From contig CAMJRR010000019.1 of the NCBI GenBank assembly GCA_946408345.1, positions 1-52,425 of the forward strand: DNA of 52,425 nucleotides. The letters are read 5' to 3'. The translations under genes were made by a program, and so were the position numbers. Shown here in pieces: positions 41,998 through 50,552 of the stretch. The notes beneath the pieces were generated by a model, which saw only the letters and a program-made list of their open reading frames with translations, was not told the origin of the DNA and ran no database searches. Numbering within the stretch: the first letter of the stretch is position 1; the number at the start of each line of letters is the position of its first letter. This stretch comes from an uncultured Bacteroidales bacterium (lineage in GTDB: Bacteria > Bacteroidota > Bacteroidia > Bacteroidales > F082).

Positions 41998-43267
41998 GGG
42001 AGAAGCACATAGAAAACGCGTTCCGCTCTATGCCAAGATCTTGCTGGGCATGGGCTTGGGTCTGGGCTTCGGCTTCCTAGCCTTGGCTTTGCATTGGGAA
42101 GGTTTTGTGCACGACTGGGTTGCCCCTTGGGGCGACATCTTCATGCGCCTCCTCAAGCTGATTGCCGTGCCATTGGTGTTGGTGTCGCTCATCTTGGGTG
42201 TCGTCAACCTAAAGGACATCCGCAACCTGTCGCGCATCGGCTTGAAAACCATCCTGATTTATGTCTGCACTACCATCCTTGCGGTGAGCATAGGCTTGGG
42301 CATGGTCAGCGTTATCAAGCCGGGGAAGGTTTTCCCGAAAGACCGGCAGACGGAGTTTATGGAACGCTACCAGCAGACCGTCGTGGAGCGCGAGGCGCAG
42401 ATGCAGCAGGTGAAGGATGAGTCACCCTTGCAGTTTGTGGTCGACATGGTGCCTGAGAACCTCTTCAAGGCCTTGGGCGACAACTCCAAGATGCTGCAAA
42501 TCATCTTCTTCGCCTTGCTCTTTGGTGTGGCCTTGATTGTTGTAGGACCTTCAAAAGTGCCCTCGTTGGTGCGTTTCTTCCAACAGTTGAATCTTATTTT
42601 GCTAAAGATTATTGATTTCATCATGGCCTTCGCTCCAGTTGGTGTCTTTGCGCTGATGGCGGCCTTGATTGTGGATTACGCCGGCGATGTGGGCATCTTC
42701 TCCGCTTTGGGCTTATATGCCTTGACGGTGGTGTTAGCCTTGGCCGTCATCATCTTCTTGATTTATCCCTTCATTATGCGGGTCTTTGGCAAGAGAACGA
42801 TGAAACAGTTCTTCAAGGCGGCGGCACCGGTGCAGATGCTGGCCTTCACCACCAGCTCGAGTGCGGCCACTTTGCCCTTAACCCTGGAACGCACACAGAA
42901 GCATCTGGGTGTCTCGGAAGAGGTTTCGTCGTTTGTGTTGCCTGTGGGCGTGACCATCAACATGGACGGCACAAGCTGCTATCAAGCAGTGGCAGCGGTG
43001 TTTTTGGCGCAGGTTTTGGGCCTGGATTTGACCTTCGGTCAGATGTTGCTCATTTTGGCCACGGCCACCATCTCGTCGATAGGCACACCGGGCATCCCTG
43101 GAGGCTCTATCGTCATGCTGATGATTGTGCTCGATTCGGTCGGCATACCGATTGAAGGCTTGGCACTTATCTTGGGTATTGACCGGCCATTGGACATGCT
43201 GCGCACCGTGGTGAATGTGACGGGCGACATGACGGTGTCGTGTGTGGTCGATAATACGAAAAAATAG
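41990..43267 (+). CDS. Dicarboxylate/amino acid:cation symporter (DAACS), TTG start
   Basis: 425 residues. Na+- or H+-coupled symporter of the GltP/DctA family: an N-terminal helix YAKILLGMGLGLGFGFLALA, hairpin HP1 motif TTSSSAATLPLTLER, TM7 motif GVTINMDGTSCYQA (the NMDGT family signature), HP2 SSIGTPGIPGGSIVML and TM8 with DRPLDMLRTVVNVTGD. Substrates are glutamate/aspartate or C4 dicarboxylates. The frame opens directly after a stop at 41987-41989, and no ATG or GTG exists before TM1, so the start should be TTG at 41990, inside the last codons of the adhesin gene (8-bp overlap). AGGGGAG right after it lies too far downstream to be its ribosome site. Confidence 0.92.
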   Translation: MNRGEAHRKRVPLYAKILLGMGLGLGFGFLALALHWEGFVHDWVAPWGDIFMRLLKLIAVPLVLVSLILGVVNLKDIRNLSRIGLKTILIYVCTTILAVSIGLGMVSVIKPGKVFPKDRQTEFMERYQQTVVEREAQMQQVKDESPLQFVVDMVPENLFKALGDNSKMLQIIFFALLFGVALIVVGPSKVPSLVRFFQQLNLILLKIIDFIMAFAPVGVFALMAALIVDYAGDVGIFSALGLYALTVVLALAVIIFLIYPFIMRVFGKRTMKQFFKAAAPVQMLAFTTSSSAATLPLTLERTQKHLGVSEEVSSFVLPVGVTINMDGTSCYQAVAAVFLAQVLGLDLTFGQMLLILATATISSIGTPGIPGGSIVMLMIVLDSVGIPIEGLALILGIDRPLDMLRTVVNVTGDMTVSCVVDNTKK

Positions 43268-43283
43268 AAAATTGATTTGCTTA

Positions 43284-43709
43284 TTAGGGCTCGTCAAACG
43301 TACATAACTCTTCGTAAAATTCATGCAATCTTTTGATTTCAACAGGAGGGAATGGAGTGGTTTTAAGGATGTTGAAATGGCTGTCTTCCGTAACGATGTA
43401 TTCTGCATTGGCAACAACGGCACAATCAACGAACTTGTTGTCATCAGGGTCGGCAGTGATGAGGTGAAATTGATAATGCGCATCAACTCTAATGACATTG
43501 TTGGCCATCAGAATGGTTTCTATGGCAATGTTTGCAGCTAAAGGTGACATGTGAGAGGCGATGATTTCCTCGTATTCTTCCAAAATGGAGTTAGAAATGC
43601 AAAGGGTATATTTACCCCAAACAAAGTCTTCCCAAACCTTGTAATAGGGACTTCGTCTTGACAAGGATTGAAGCAAACAATTGGTATCGAGTACGATATA
43701 TCGGTTCAT
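43284..43709 (-). CDS. PIN-domain ribonuclease toxin
   Basis: 141 residues from the ATG at 43709. PIN fold with acidic metal site: Asp in YIVLDTNCLLQSL, Glu in ILEEYEEIIASH, and the Asp pair in ADPDDNKFVDCAVVANAEYI, followed by TEDSHF. This is the chromosomal 'putative TA system toxin, PIN family' group (TIGR00305-like), which cleaves RNA when freed from the antitoxin. The start codon overlaps the antitoxin stop by 4 bp (ATGA). Confidence 0.9.
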   Translation of the reverse strand: MNRYIVLDTNCLLQSLSRRSPYYKVWEDFVWGKYTLCISNSILEEYEEIIASHMSPLAANIAIETILMANNVIRVDAHYQFHLITADPDDNKFVDCAVVANAEYIVTEDSHFNILKTTPFPPVEIKRLHEFYEELCTFDEP

Positions 43710-43936
43710 GGTATTGGACGATAAGGTGTCCGCATGTGCTCGTGACTCCATTGAGCGACTTTTTCATCAGTGAGGTCGCCATTGTCCCAAAGCCGATCGA
43801 TTTCCTTCTGCAAGCGAGAGTTCAGAAACTGAACAATGACACTCTTCAAAGCTGCAATATCCTCTTCATGTGTGAGGCAGGACAGCATGTTGAGCAACTC
43901 ATACTGCGCAGGTGTAATAGTGGCAATTTGTCCCAT
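43706..43936 (-). CDS. Antitoxin of the PIN toxin
   Basis: 76 residues from the ATG at 43936; the frame further upstream contains the promoter. Small helical protein: MGQIATITPAQYELLNMLSC, ALKSVIVQFLNSRLQKEID, and an acidic tail WDNGDLTDEKVAQWSHEHM that probably wraps the toxin. No classical DNA-binding motif is obvious, though the N-terminal part could form one. The order antitoxin-toxin and the coupled 4-bp overlap are usual for type II pairs; the assignment rests on position. Confidence 0.8.
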   Translation of the reverse strand: MGQIATITPAQYELLNMLSCLTHEEDIAALKSVIVQFLNSRLQKEIDRLWDNGDLTDEKVAQWSHEHMRTPYRPIP

Positions 43937-43961
43937 AGTTCGTTGTGTTGTTTTTCGTTGG

Positions 43962-43969
43962 CAAAAATA
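43962..43969 (-). promoter_or_regulatory. -7 element (TATTTTTG) for the PIN toxin-antitoxin pair
   Basis: Exact TAnnTTTG on the minus strand followed by CC, 26 bp before the antitoxin ATG. Confidence 0.55.
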
Positions 43970-44040
43970 AACAATTTTCGCAAAAAGAGATAATTGTTTG
44001 TTTTGGCTAGTGGTTTTTTGTCGTTCGTTGTAAACCATTG

Positions 44041-44082
44041 ACTGTAAAGTTTTGTTACACCACTGTAAAAAAACTTTACACT
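44041..44082 (+). promoter_or_regulatory. Upstream activator site A: two TGTAAA-N5-TTTACA dyads (tolC)
   Basis: Two 17-bp dyads, TGTAAA-N5-GTTACA at 44043-44059 (one mismatch) and TGTAAA-N5-TTTACA at 44064-44080, separated by CCAC, centres 21 bp apart (two helical turns). The pair is symmetric about 44061.5 and is 73.5 bp from the -24 GG of the sigma-54 type promoter downstream. The same layout is at 52196-52237. The two-dyad form and distance are like NtrC-type enhancer sites. Confidence 0.7.
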
Positions 44083-44133
44083 TTATTTTGAATCTTAAAT
44101 TTTAAATCTTTGAATTTCAAATAGTTACATTTT

Positions 44134-44148
44134 TGGCACGCGATATGC
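44134..44148 (+). promoter_or_regulatory. Sigma-54 (RpoN) type promoter for tolC
   Basis: TGGCACG-N4-ATGC: -24 GG at 44135-44136 and -12 GC at 44147-44148 with the required 12-bp spacing; seven of seven bases match at -24. A second TGGCACG at 44157-44163 lacks a -12 element. Transcription would begin near 44160, giving a very short leader. Confidence 0.7.
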
Positions 44149-44179
44149 TTTCTTTTGGCACGTGTAAAACATGTGTAAA

Positions 44180-45532
44180 ATGAAAGCTAAAAATAACTTT
44201 TTTATTTTGATGATGGTTCTTGGAGCCTTGATCAGTGTCAAGGCCCAGGATACCGTCACTATGGATCTCAAAGCCTGCATGCGCTATGCCGTGGAGCATT
44301 CCACCAAGATGCGCATTGCCCAAGCCGATAACCGCGATGCGCAGATTGACCGCCGTGATGCTATTCTTGCCGCCTTTACGCCCACAATCGAGGGTGGCAC
44401 ATACGCCTATTCCAACTTCGGTCGCAGCATCGACCCCGAGACCAACACTTACATCAGGACTACCTCGTTTCACAATGGTTACAGCCTCTCGGCGGGCATC
44501 AACCTCTTCAACGGATTCCAGGCGGTCAACAACCTGAAAATCACTAAGACGGCACAGCTGATGGGCTTAACGAAAGAACAGCAAACCGAAGACCAGATCT
44601 GTCTCGCTACGATGGAGGCCTACTGCAATGTGCTGTATTACACCGAGATGCAGAAAGCCTTACAAGCGCAGGTGGCCACAGCGGAAAAGGCCGTGCAACT
44701 CGCCACAAGACAGGAACAACTTGGACAGAAATCTCACGCCGATGTGGTGCAGATGCAGAGCGACCTCGCCGAGCGGCAGTACCAACTGACCACCTGTCGG
44801 AACAACCTCAACAATGCCATCATCACCTTGAAGGATGTGATGTTTTGGCTCATTGAAAAACCGTTGAAAATCGATGGGTTGGCTGTAGGGCTGTCACACC
44901 GTGGCAGTCGAACAGATGATATTTCCCAAATGGTGGAATTTGCCAAAACCAACATGCCCGCCGTCCTTTTGGCCGAAGGCACGATGAAAAACGCCCGGCT
45001 TGCCCTTAAGACAGCCCGCTGGCAGTTGCTGCCCCGACTCTCGCTCTATGGTGGCTGGTCGTCGAGTTTCTTCACCTATCCGGGTATGGAGGGCTATGTG
45101 CCCACGCCTTATTTCGAGCAGTTGAAGAACAACGGCGGTGAATATGTGCAACTCTCGCTGAGCATCCCCATCTTCGACCGCCTCTCGAAGCATTCCAACA
45201 TCGCACGGAAAAAGAATGCCTACGACCGTGCCCAAGCCGATTATGAGCAGACGCTTCAAACGGTGGAGGCCGAGGTGCGCCGCGCCATCGCCGACCGCGA
45301 TGGCAGCGCCGATGCCCTGCGCCAAGCCGACACCCGCGCTGAATTGCAGCAAGAGGCCTACGCGCTGAACACCAAACGTTTCGAGCAGGGCTTGATTTCG
45401 TCCATCGAATACCAAACTGCATCGAACAACTACCTCAACGCCCTTGCGGAACAATTGAACGCCAGGCTTCAATACTTTATTAAGAATAGTGTGGTTAATT
45501 ACTATGGAGGGACATCGTATATATTACAATGA
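44180..45532 (+). CDS. TolC-family outer-membrane efflux protein
   Basis: 450 residues from the ATG at 44180 (an ATG at 44171 is also possible). Signal peptide MKAKNNFFILMMVLGALISVKA. Two internal OEP repeats of long alpha-helical coiled coil (LKACMRYAVEHSTKMRIAQA; TRQEQLGQKSHADVVQMQSD; and later ADYEQTLQTVEAEVRRAIAD, FEQGLISSIEYQTASNNYLN), each with beta strands such as FNGFQAVNNLK and LSIPIFDRLS. It forms the trimeric exit duct of tripartite efflux pumps. It leads the permease genes, but no periplasmic adaptor (HlyD/MFP) or ABC ATPase is encoded between it and the first permease. Control by sigma-54 is predicted. Confidence 0.92.
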   Translation: MKAKNNFFILMMVLGALISVKAQDTVTMDLKACMRYAVEHSTKMRIAQADNRDAQIDRRDAILAAFTPTIEGGTYAYSNFGRSIDPETNTYIRTTSFHNGYSLSAGINLFNGFQAVNNLKITKTAQLMGLTKEQQTEDQICLATMEAYCNVLYYTEMQKALQAQVATAEKAVQLATRQEQLGQKSHADVVQMQSDLAERQYQLTTCRNNLNNAIITLKDVMFWLIEKPLKIDGLAVGLSHRGSRTDDISQMVEFAKTNMPAVLLAEGTMKNARLALKTARWQLLPRLSLYGGWSSSFFTYPGMEGYVPTPYFEQLKNNGGEYVQLSLSIPIFDRLSKHSNIARKKNAYDRAQADYEQTLQTVEAEVRRAIADRDGSADALRQADTRAELQQEAYALNTKRFEQGLISSIEYQTASNNYLNALAEQLNARLQYFIKNSVVNYYGGTSYILQ

Positions 45533-45665
45533 CTATGGCTTATGGCCTATGGCAGCTTCTCGAAAAATTGGAATCCACACCTTTGGTTAAAGCTGCCATA
45601 GTCATAGGCCATCAGCCATAGTTCTAACAACAATTCAACAATTCAACAATCAACACTTCAACAAT
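45532..45665. repeat. Inverted heptamer array (TATGGCT) plus CAACAATT octamers
   Basis: Left arm TATGGCT/TATGGCC (45532-45558) and inverted right arm (AGCTGCCATAGTCATAGGCC-type, 45589-45622) could form a long hairpin around a 30-bp loop. Four to five CAACAATT/CAACAAT words (45626-45665) then run up to the permease start codon. The array fills the whole tolC-permease junction. Confidence 0.75.
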
Positions 45666-48002
45666 ATGAAATCCTACCTGAAATTCCTATCCCGCAACAA
45701 GCTCTACACCGCCATTGAGTTCATCGGATTGAGTGTGGCCTTGGCTTTCGTCATCATCAGTTTCTGCTATGTCGTGCAGCAATACGCCGTGACGCGCGAG
45801 AACCCCGACCGTGAGCGGATTTATGCCGTGGGCGATAGTGAAAGTTTCCTTAATTGCTACGGCATGAAAGAAGTTTTCGACGGCAAACTGCCCGAGATAG
45901 AAACCGTGTCGCATTTCCAGTTCGTGCAAGACCAATTGATTCACGTCGGTGAACAAAACTTTGTAGGTACGTTGCTTGTCTGCGATGTGGAATTCTTCGA
46001 GATGTTCTCCGTGACACTTAAAGAAGGCGCTCCTGGGATGCTTTCGGAACGCAATGCGGCCTTCATCTCCGAAAAGCTGGCCAAGAAACTCAATGAAGCG
46101 TCGGCCGAACAACCGTTGATTATTCAAGACGACACGTTGCACATCGTAGGTGTCATCGCCGACAAAGGCAGCTCTTTGCTCCCCGATTTCGATGTGATGA
46201 TGAACTATGAACACGCGCAGTCGTATGCCATCCAGAGTTATCGAGACAATCCTTTCAACCATTGGGCTAACATAGGCACTTTCATCAAGGTGCGCCCCGA
46301 TGTGGACCGAGAAGAGTTGGGCGAGAAATTGCAAGCACTCTGTGATGTGCAGTTTTCCAATAGTCCAACGATGGAAGAGCTTTCGATGGTCCGCTTTGAC
46401 GAACTGTTTTTTGCTTCGGCATACACTGGCTTGCAGAAAGGCGACCGTTCGATGCTTCGCACGATGATTGTCATTGGGCTGTTGCTGCTCGTTTCGGCCT
46501 TGCTGAACTACATCAACCTGAATGTCGCCTTGGTCGGGAAACGTGCCAAGGAGATGGCTTCGAGGCGTCTGGTTGGGGCGCAGAAGTCCGACATCGTTTG
46601 GAAGTTTCTTGGCGAGGCGTTTGTTTTCACTTTGTTCAGTTTCGTCGTGGGGCTGGCCATAGCCTATGCTCTTACCCCTACCGTCAACCAGCTGTTGCAG
46701 TCAGATGTGGCGATTTCCATACCTTTCAGTTTGCCTTACCTCGTCGCCTATCTTCTGATTGTGATAGTGGTGTCGTTGCTGGCTGGCATCTTACCTGCGG
46801 CCATCATTGCCAAAGCCCAGCCCATCGATGTGGTGCGAGGCACCTTCCGTTTCCGTAACCGCACCGTGCTCTCGAAGGTGTTCATCGTGGTGCAGAACGT
46901 CATTGCCATCGTGCTCATCGTCCTTGTGCTGACGATGGAGCTCCAGATGCACCACATGGAAGACCGTCCAACGGGATTGAACGTGGAGAACCTCTATTTC
47001 TTGGGTTCCGACCTTGATTACACCGATGAAAAGGAAGCATTTGTGGAAGAATTGAGGGCATTGCCTTGCGTGAAGGAATTGGCATCGGCACAAAGCATTC
47101 CTGGCGTGATGAGTATGCGATTTGGTTTGAAAAAACTCCATGAAACCGAGCCGAAAACCTACGTTCCAATCCTTAATTGCGATACGGTGGCTTTCCGTAT
47201 GTTTGGTTTTGAGGTGAAGGAACGTTTTGGAGATACTGACGCGCATAGTTTCTGGATTACCGAAACCACCGTAGCAGGCATGACGGGCTTGCCGTACGGA
47301 GATAACAACTTTGACACTATAAAGATGTGGGAGAATCATACTATAGCTAATACAGTATGCGGAGTGATTGCCGACTTCAAGATGCAGGACGCCTTGCATG
47401 TGACCGATGAAGACTATGTACTTGTATATGGCAATGGCGGTTGGAACCCCGATTCCCATCTGCTGATTGAGGTTGCTGGCGACCATCGTGAAGCCAAACG
47501 CGCCATAGATGTAGTTTATAAGAAACACTGCGAAAAGGTATTTGGTATTTACATTGAACCCGATTTCGATGATTTTGTTAACAACGTGGTTGCCAAGCAA
47601 TACGACAAGCATCGCCGCCAGATGCGCCTCATCGAACTCATCATGGCGATTTCGGTCATCCTGTCGCTGCTCGGTCTGGTGGCTATGAGCACGCATTTCG
47701 CATCCGAAAGAGAGAAAACCATCGCCATCCGCAAAGTGTTTGGCGGCACAATGCAGAGCGAAATCCGCCGCAACTTGAAGGAATACATCATTATGATATT
47801 GATTGCCAACGCGATTGCCATTCCCGTAGCGGTGTGGCTCTGCAAACGCTATCTGGAGGACTTCGCCTACCGTATCGACTTGCACCTATGGATTTTTGTG
47901 GTCACGGTTGTACTGTCGTTTGTGATTGCCATTGGGTCAGTACTTTGGCAAATCGTCTCGGTGGCGCGGGTGAATCCGGTGATGGCGCTTAAAAAGGAGT
48001 AG
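45666..48002 (+). CDS. FtsX/MacB-type ABC transporter permease, 8-TM
   Basis: 778 residues. N-terminal TM helix (IEFIGLSVALAFVIISFCYV), a first MacB-PCD-like periplasmic domain (about 45-260), an FtsX core of three helices (TMIVIGLLLLVSALLNYINL, then FVFTLFSFVVGLAIAYAL and VAYLLIVIVVSLLAGILPAA), a fifth helix (VFIVVQNVIAIVLIVLVLTM), a second periplasmic domain (450-660), and a terminal FtsX core (ISVILSLLGLVAMSTHFASE...IAIRKVFGGTMQSEIRRN...VNPVMALKKE). The coupling sequence AIRKVFG contacts an ABC ATPase, which is not encoded nearby. Bacteroidota keep families of these permeases in arrays with TolC; exported substrates are mostly unknown. The first codons equal those of the partial permease at 52380. 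Confidence 0.9.
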   Translation: MKSYLKFLSRNKLYTAIEFIGLSVALAFVIISFCYVVQQYAVTRENPDRERIYAVGDSESFLNCYGMKEVFDGKLPEIETVSHFQFVQDQLIHVGEQNFVGTLLVCDVEFFEMFSVTLKEGAPGMLSERNAAFISEKLAKKLNEASAEQPLIIQDDTLHIVGVIADKGSSLLPDFDVMMNYEHAQSYAIQSYRDNPFNHWANIGTFIKVRPDVDREELGEKLQALCDVQFSNSPTMEELSMVRFDELFFASAYTGLQKGDRSMLRTMIVIGLLLLVSALLNYINLNVALVGKRAKEMASRRLVGAQKSDIVWKFLGEAFVFTLFSFVVGLAIAYALTPTVNQLLQSDVAISIPFSLPYLVAYLLIVIVVSLLAGILPAAIIAKAQPIDVVRGTFRFRNRTVLSKVFIVVQNVIAIVLIVLVLTMELQMHHMEDRPTGLNVENLYFLGSDLDYTDEKEAFVEELRALPCVKELASAQSIPGVMSMRFGLKKLHETEPKTYVPILNCDTVAFRMFGFEVKERFGDTDAHSFWITETTVAGMTGLPYGDNNFDTIKMWENHTIANTVCGVIADFKMQDALHVTDEDYVLVYGNGGWNPDSHLLIEVAGDHREAKRAIDVVYKKHCEKVFGIYIEPDFDDFVNNVVAKQYDKHRRQMRLIELIMAISVILSLLGLVAMSTHFASEREKTIAIRKVFGGTMQSEIRRNLKEYIIMILIANAIAIPVAVWLCKRYLEDFAYRIDLHLWIFVVTVVLSFVIAIGSVLWQIVSVARVNPVMALKKE

Positions 48003-48169
48003 GAGATTCCCCTGCGGGGAATGGAGGTCAGAGGTTGTTTTTAACCGCGGCGGCCTGTGACGCTACAAAATGGCAACTTGTTCTTGCCGCCGCTGTATAA
48101 CTAAGACAAGCACTCCATTCCCGAAGGGAAACTCAACAATTAAACGATTAAACAAACAACAATTCAACA
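48003..48169. repeat. Permease intergenic region: hairpins, shared 23-mer and word array
   Basis: Contains a perfect palindrome ATTCCCCTGCGGGGAAT (48006-48022), an 8-bp inverted pair GCGGCGGC / GCCGCCGC (48047-48054 with 48086-48093), the 23-mer starting ATTCCCGAAGGGAAACTCAA (48117-48139) that is identical to 52330-52352, and CAACAATT-type words up to the start codon. No TAnnTTTG or sigma-54 promoter seen, so the second permease probably depends on read-through. Confidence 0.65.
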
Positions 48170-50542
48170 ATGAAAAGTATCTCTGACAAATTAATCAAAA
48201 TCCTATCGTTGGGAATAGGTCTCGCCATCGGCATCGTGCTGATTGCCAAGGTGTGCTTCGAATTGTCGTACGACAGTTTTTACAAGGATGTGGACCGCAT
48301 CTATTGGATTACCGAGAACATCATCTTCCAAGAAGGTGGCGACCCCGATGACTTCTGGGGTACTTCGGGAGGCATCGCTCCGGGCTTCAAGGCGGAAGTG
48401 CCGGGCGTGGAAGCGGCCACGCGCTATTCTACCCTGATTTCAGGAGCACAATTGTATGACGAAAGCGACAACCTCATCACGGGCTTGTGCATCGGCGCGG
48501 ACACTTGCTTCTTCGACTTTTTCAATCGTGATTTCCTTGCAGGCGACCCGATGCAGGCCTTGCAGGAGTACAATGGCGACATTGCCGTCAGCCGCAGCTT
48601 TGCTGAGAAGTTGGGCGGCGTGAACGAAGCCATCGGCAAGCAAATCTATAGCGATGTGTGGGGACCGAACGTGAAACTGACCGTTGTGGGCGTGTTTGAG
48701 GACTTCCCGAAAAACGGCAGCATTCAGTGTGACATCGTAACGACCATTGCCGCGTTCGGCGAGTGGAGCATCAACAATTGGCTTGGTAACGACCGCTATC
48801 GCGGTTTTGTCAAGTTGGCGCCAAATGTGGATCCCAACAGCCTGAAAGATGCCATCCGCAAGATGCAGGAGGCACACCAGCCTTTGGAGGAGTTGGAGCG
48901 TGATGGCTCAAAGATTTGGTACACATTGACCCCGCTTGCCACCATGCACCGCCATGAGGAAACAATCAAAAACTATGTGCTGATTCTGTCGGTAGTGGCT
49001 TTCCTGCTGCTTCTTGTGTCGGTACTTAACTACCTGCTGATAGCCATCTCGGATGTGGTGAGACGCTCCAAGGAGATGGGAGTCAGGAAATGCTATGGGG
49101 CCGGTGCGGGCAACATCTATTGGATGCTCATCAAGGAGACGGCCTTGAACCTGCTGGCTTCGTTGGCCGTGGCAGCCTCGCTGATATGGGCTTTCAGCGG
49201 GGTCATCGAGTCGTTATTGGGCGTGCCAGTTGCCAGCCTTATGGTGCCGCAAACCCGTTGGGTGCTTGTCGGTATCATCGCTTTCATCTTCCTGGTCTCT
49301 GCTCTCATCCCAGCGATGATGTTCGTCAGGATTCCTGTTTCGACAGCCTTCAGCGGATACAGGGAAAACAAGCGCCGTTGGAAACTCACATTGCTGATGG
49401 TGCAGGTCGGCATCAATGTCATTTTGCTGCCTTTGGTTATCGTGGCTGATAGGCAATACAACTCTGCGATGAACGCTGATATGGGCTACGATTACGAGCA
49501 ATTGCTGTATGTCCCACTGAAAGGAGCGGACAAGGACAATTTGATACTGATTACAGAGAAACTGCGGCAATATCCCGAAGTGGAGGCTGCTGAATTGACC
49601 TATAGCATTCCTTTGGACAAGACGTCTGGAAACAATATCATGCTGCCCGACAACCCATCGAAGTATTTGATGGGTGTGTGCGACCAATATATGTCAACGG
49701 AGGGCTTCTTCGATATGATGGGCTTCCGTTTGATAGAGGGCAAAGCACCGTCGCAGCCGAAGGATGTGGCTGTGAGCCGCAGTTTCGTGGACGAGATGAA
49801 CCTTTATGCCGACTGGAGCGATGGCGCGGTGGGGAAGGATATCCTGATTTCGGAGCACAGCGATAACGATGACGACGTTTACACCATTTGTGGCGTATAT
49901 GAGGATTACATCATCGGCTCAATGATGGGCAGGGACCGACGGGCAAGCATCCGTTTCTGCTGGAACACGGATTGGAACTATGGTACTGAAGACTGGTCGC
50001 GGGCGATGAATAAGCTTGTGGTGAAGGTGCGCGAGGTGAATCCTTCAACCATAGAAAAGGTGAAATCGGTCGTCGAGGAATGTCTGCCTGAGCGGAACAA
50101 TATCGAGGTGACACCTTATACTGAATTGTTTAAGAAAGAGTATGCCGAATTACTCCAGATGCGTCGCACGTTCACCATAGGTGCGCTGTTTGCCTTGGCT
50201 ATAGCCTTGATGGGCTTGATTGGCTTTGTGCGTGACGAGTCGAACCGCCGCAGCAAGGAGGTCGCCATCCGCAAAGTGAATGGCGCTGTGGCAGGCGAAA
50301 TTATCAAGATGTTTGTTATGGATGTGCTGAAGTTGGCCTTGATTGCGGCGTTGCTCGGCGTGGCGATAGCCTATTTCCTCGCTGGGAAATGGCTCGAATT
50401 GTTTGCCATGCGCATCGGCCTCTCGCCGCTGTATTTCATCATCGGCATGGTGGTGGTCTTGCTTATCGTGACCGCCGTAGTCGTCATGAGCAGCAACCGC
50501 GTTGCCCGAATGAATCCTGTTAAGTCTTTAAAGAACAATTAG
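48170..50542 (+). CDS. FtsX/MacB-type ABC transporter permease, 8-TM, second copy
   Basis: 790 residues, paralogous in plan to the previous gene: N-terminal TM (LIKILSLGIGLAIGIVLIAK), MacB-PCD-like domain with FELSYDSFYKDVDRIYWITE, FtsX core with VVAFLLLLVSVLNYLLIAIS and RSKEMGVRKCYGAGAGNI, a second periplasmic domain (about 450-660), and terminal core RTFTIGALFALAIALMGLIG, SKEVAIRKVNGAVAGEI and NRVARMNPVKSLKNN. Two coupling motifs (GVRKCYG, AIRKVNG) suggest that a single chain can replace a permease dimer. It contains no ATPase domain. Third member of the tolC-led set. Confidence 0.9.
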   Translation: MKSISDKLIKILSLGIGLAIGIVLIAKVCFELSYDSFYKDVDRIYWITENIIFQEGGDPDDFWGTSGGIAPGFKAEVPGVEAATRYSTLISGAQLYDESDNLITGLCIGADTCFFDFFNRDFLAGDPMQALQEYNGDIAVSRSFAEKLGGVNEAIGKQIYSDVWGPNVKLTVVGVFEDFPKNGSIQCDIVTTIAAFGEWSINNWLGNDRYRGFVKLAPNVDPNSLKDAIRKMQEAHQPLEELERDGSKIWYTLTPLATMHRHEETIKNYVLILSVVAFLLLLVSVLNYLLIAISDVVRRSKEMGVRKCYGAGAGNIYWMLIKETALNLLASLAVAASLIWAFSGVIESLLGVPVASLMVPQTRWVLVGIIAFIFLVSALIPAMMFVRIPVSTAFSGYRENKRRWKLTLLMVQVGINVILLPLVIVADRQYNSAMNADMGYDYEQLLYVPLKGADKDNLILITEKLRQYPEVEAAELTYSIPLDKTSGNNIMLPDNPSKYLMGVCDQYMSTEGFFDMMGFRLIEGKAPSQPKDVAVSRSFVDEMNLYADWSDGAVGKDILISEHSDNDDDVYTICGVYEDYIIGSMMGRDRRASIRFCWNTDWNYGTEDWSRAMNKLVVKVREVNPSTIEKVKSVVEECLPERNNIEVTPYTELFKKEYAELLQMRRTFTIGALFALAIALMGLIGFVRDESNRRSKEVAIRKVNGAVAGEIIKMFVMDVLKLALIAALLGVAIAYFLAGKWLELFAMRIGLSPLYFIIGMVVVLLIVTAVVVMSSNRVARMNPVKSLKNN

Positions 50543-50552
50543 TTAAAATCGA

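Noticed and set aside
44157..44170. Second sigma-54 promoter directly before tolC (TGGCACG at 44157-44163)
   Set aside because: There is no G at the -12 position with the needed 12-bp spacing.
45532..45665. Possible CRISPR-like repeat array
   Set aside because: Words are 7-8 bp without spacers of constant length, no cas genes are present, and the arms are inverted rather than direct.
48071..48088. Possible sigma-54 promoter before the second permease (TGGCAACTTGTTCTTGC)
   Set aside because: The GG-to-GC distance is 14 bp instead of 12, and no TGTAAA-N5-TTTACA dyads lie upstream.
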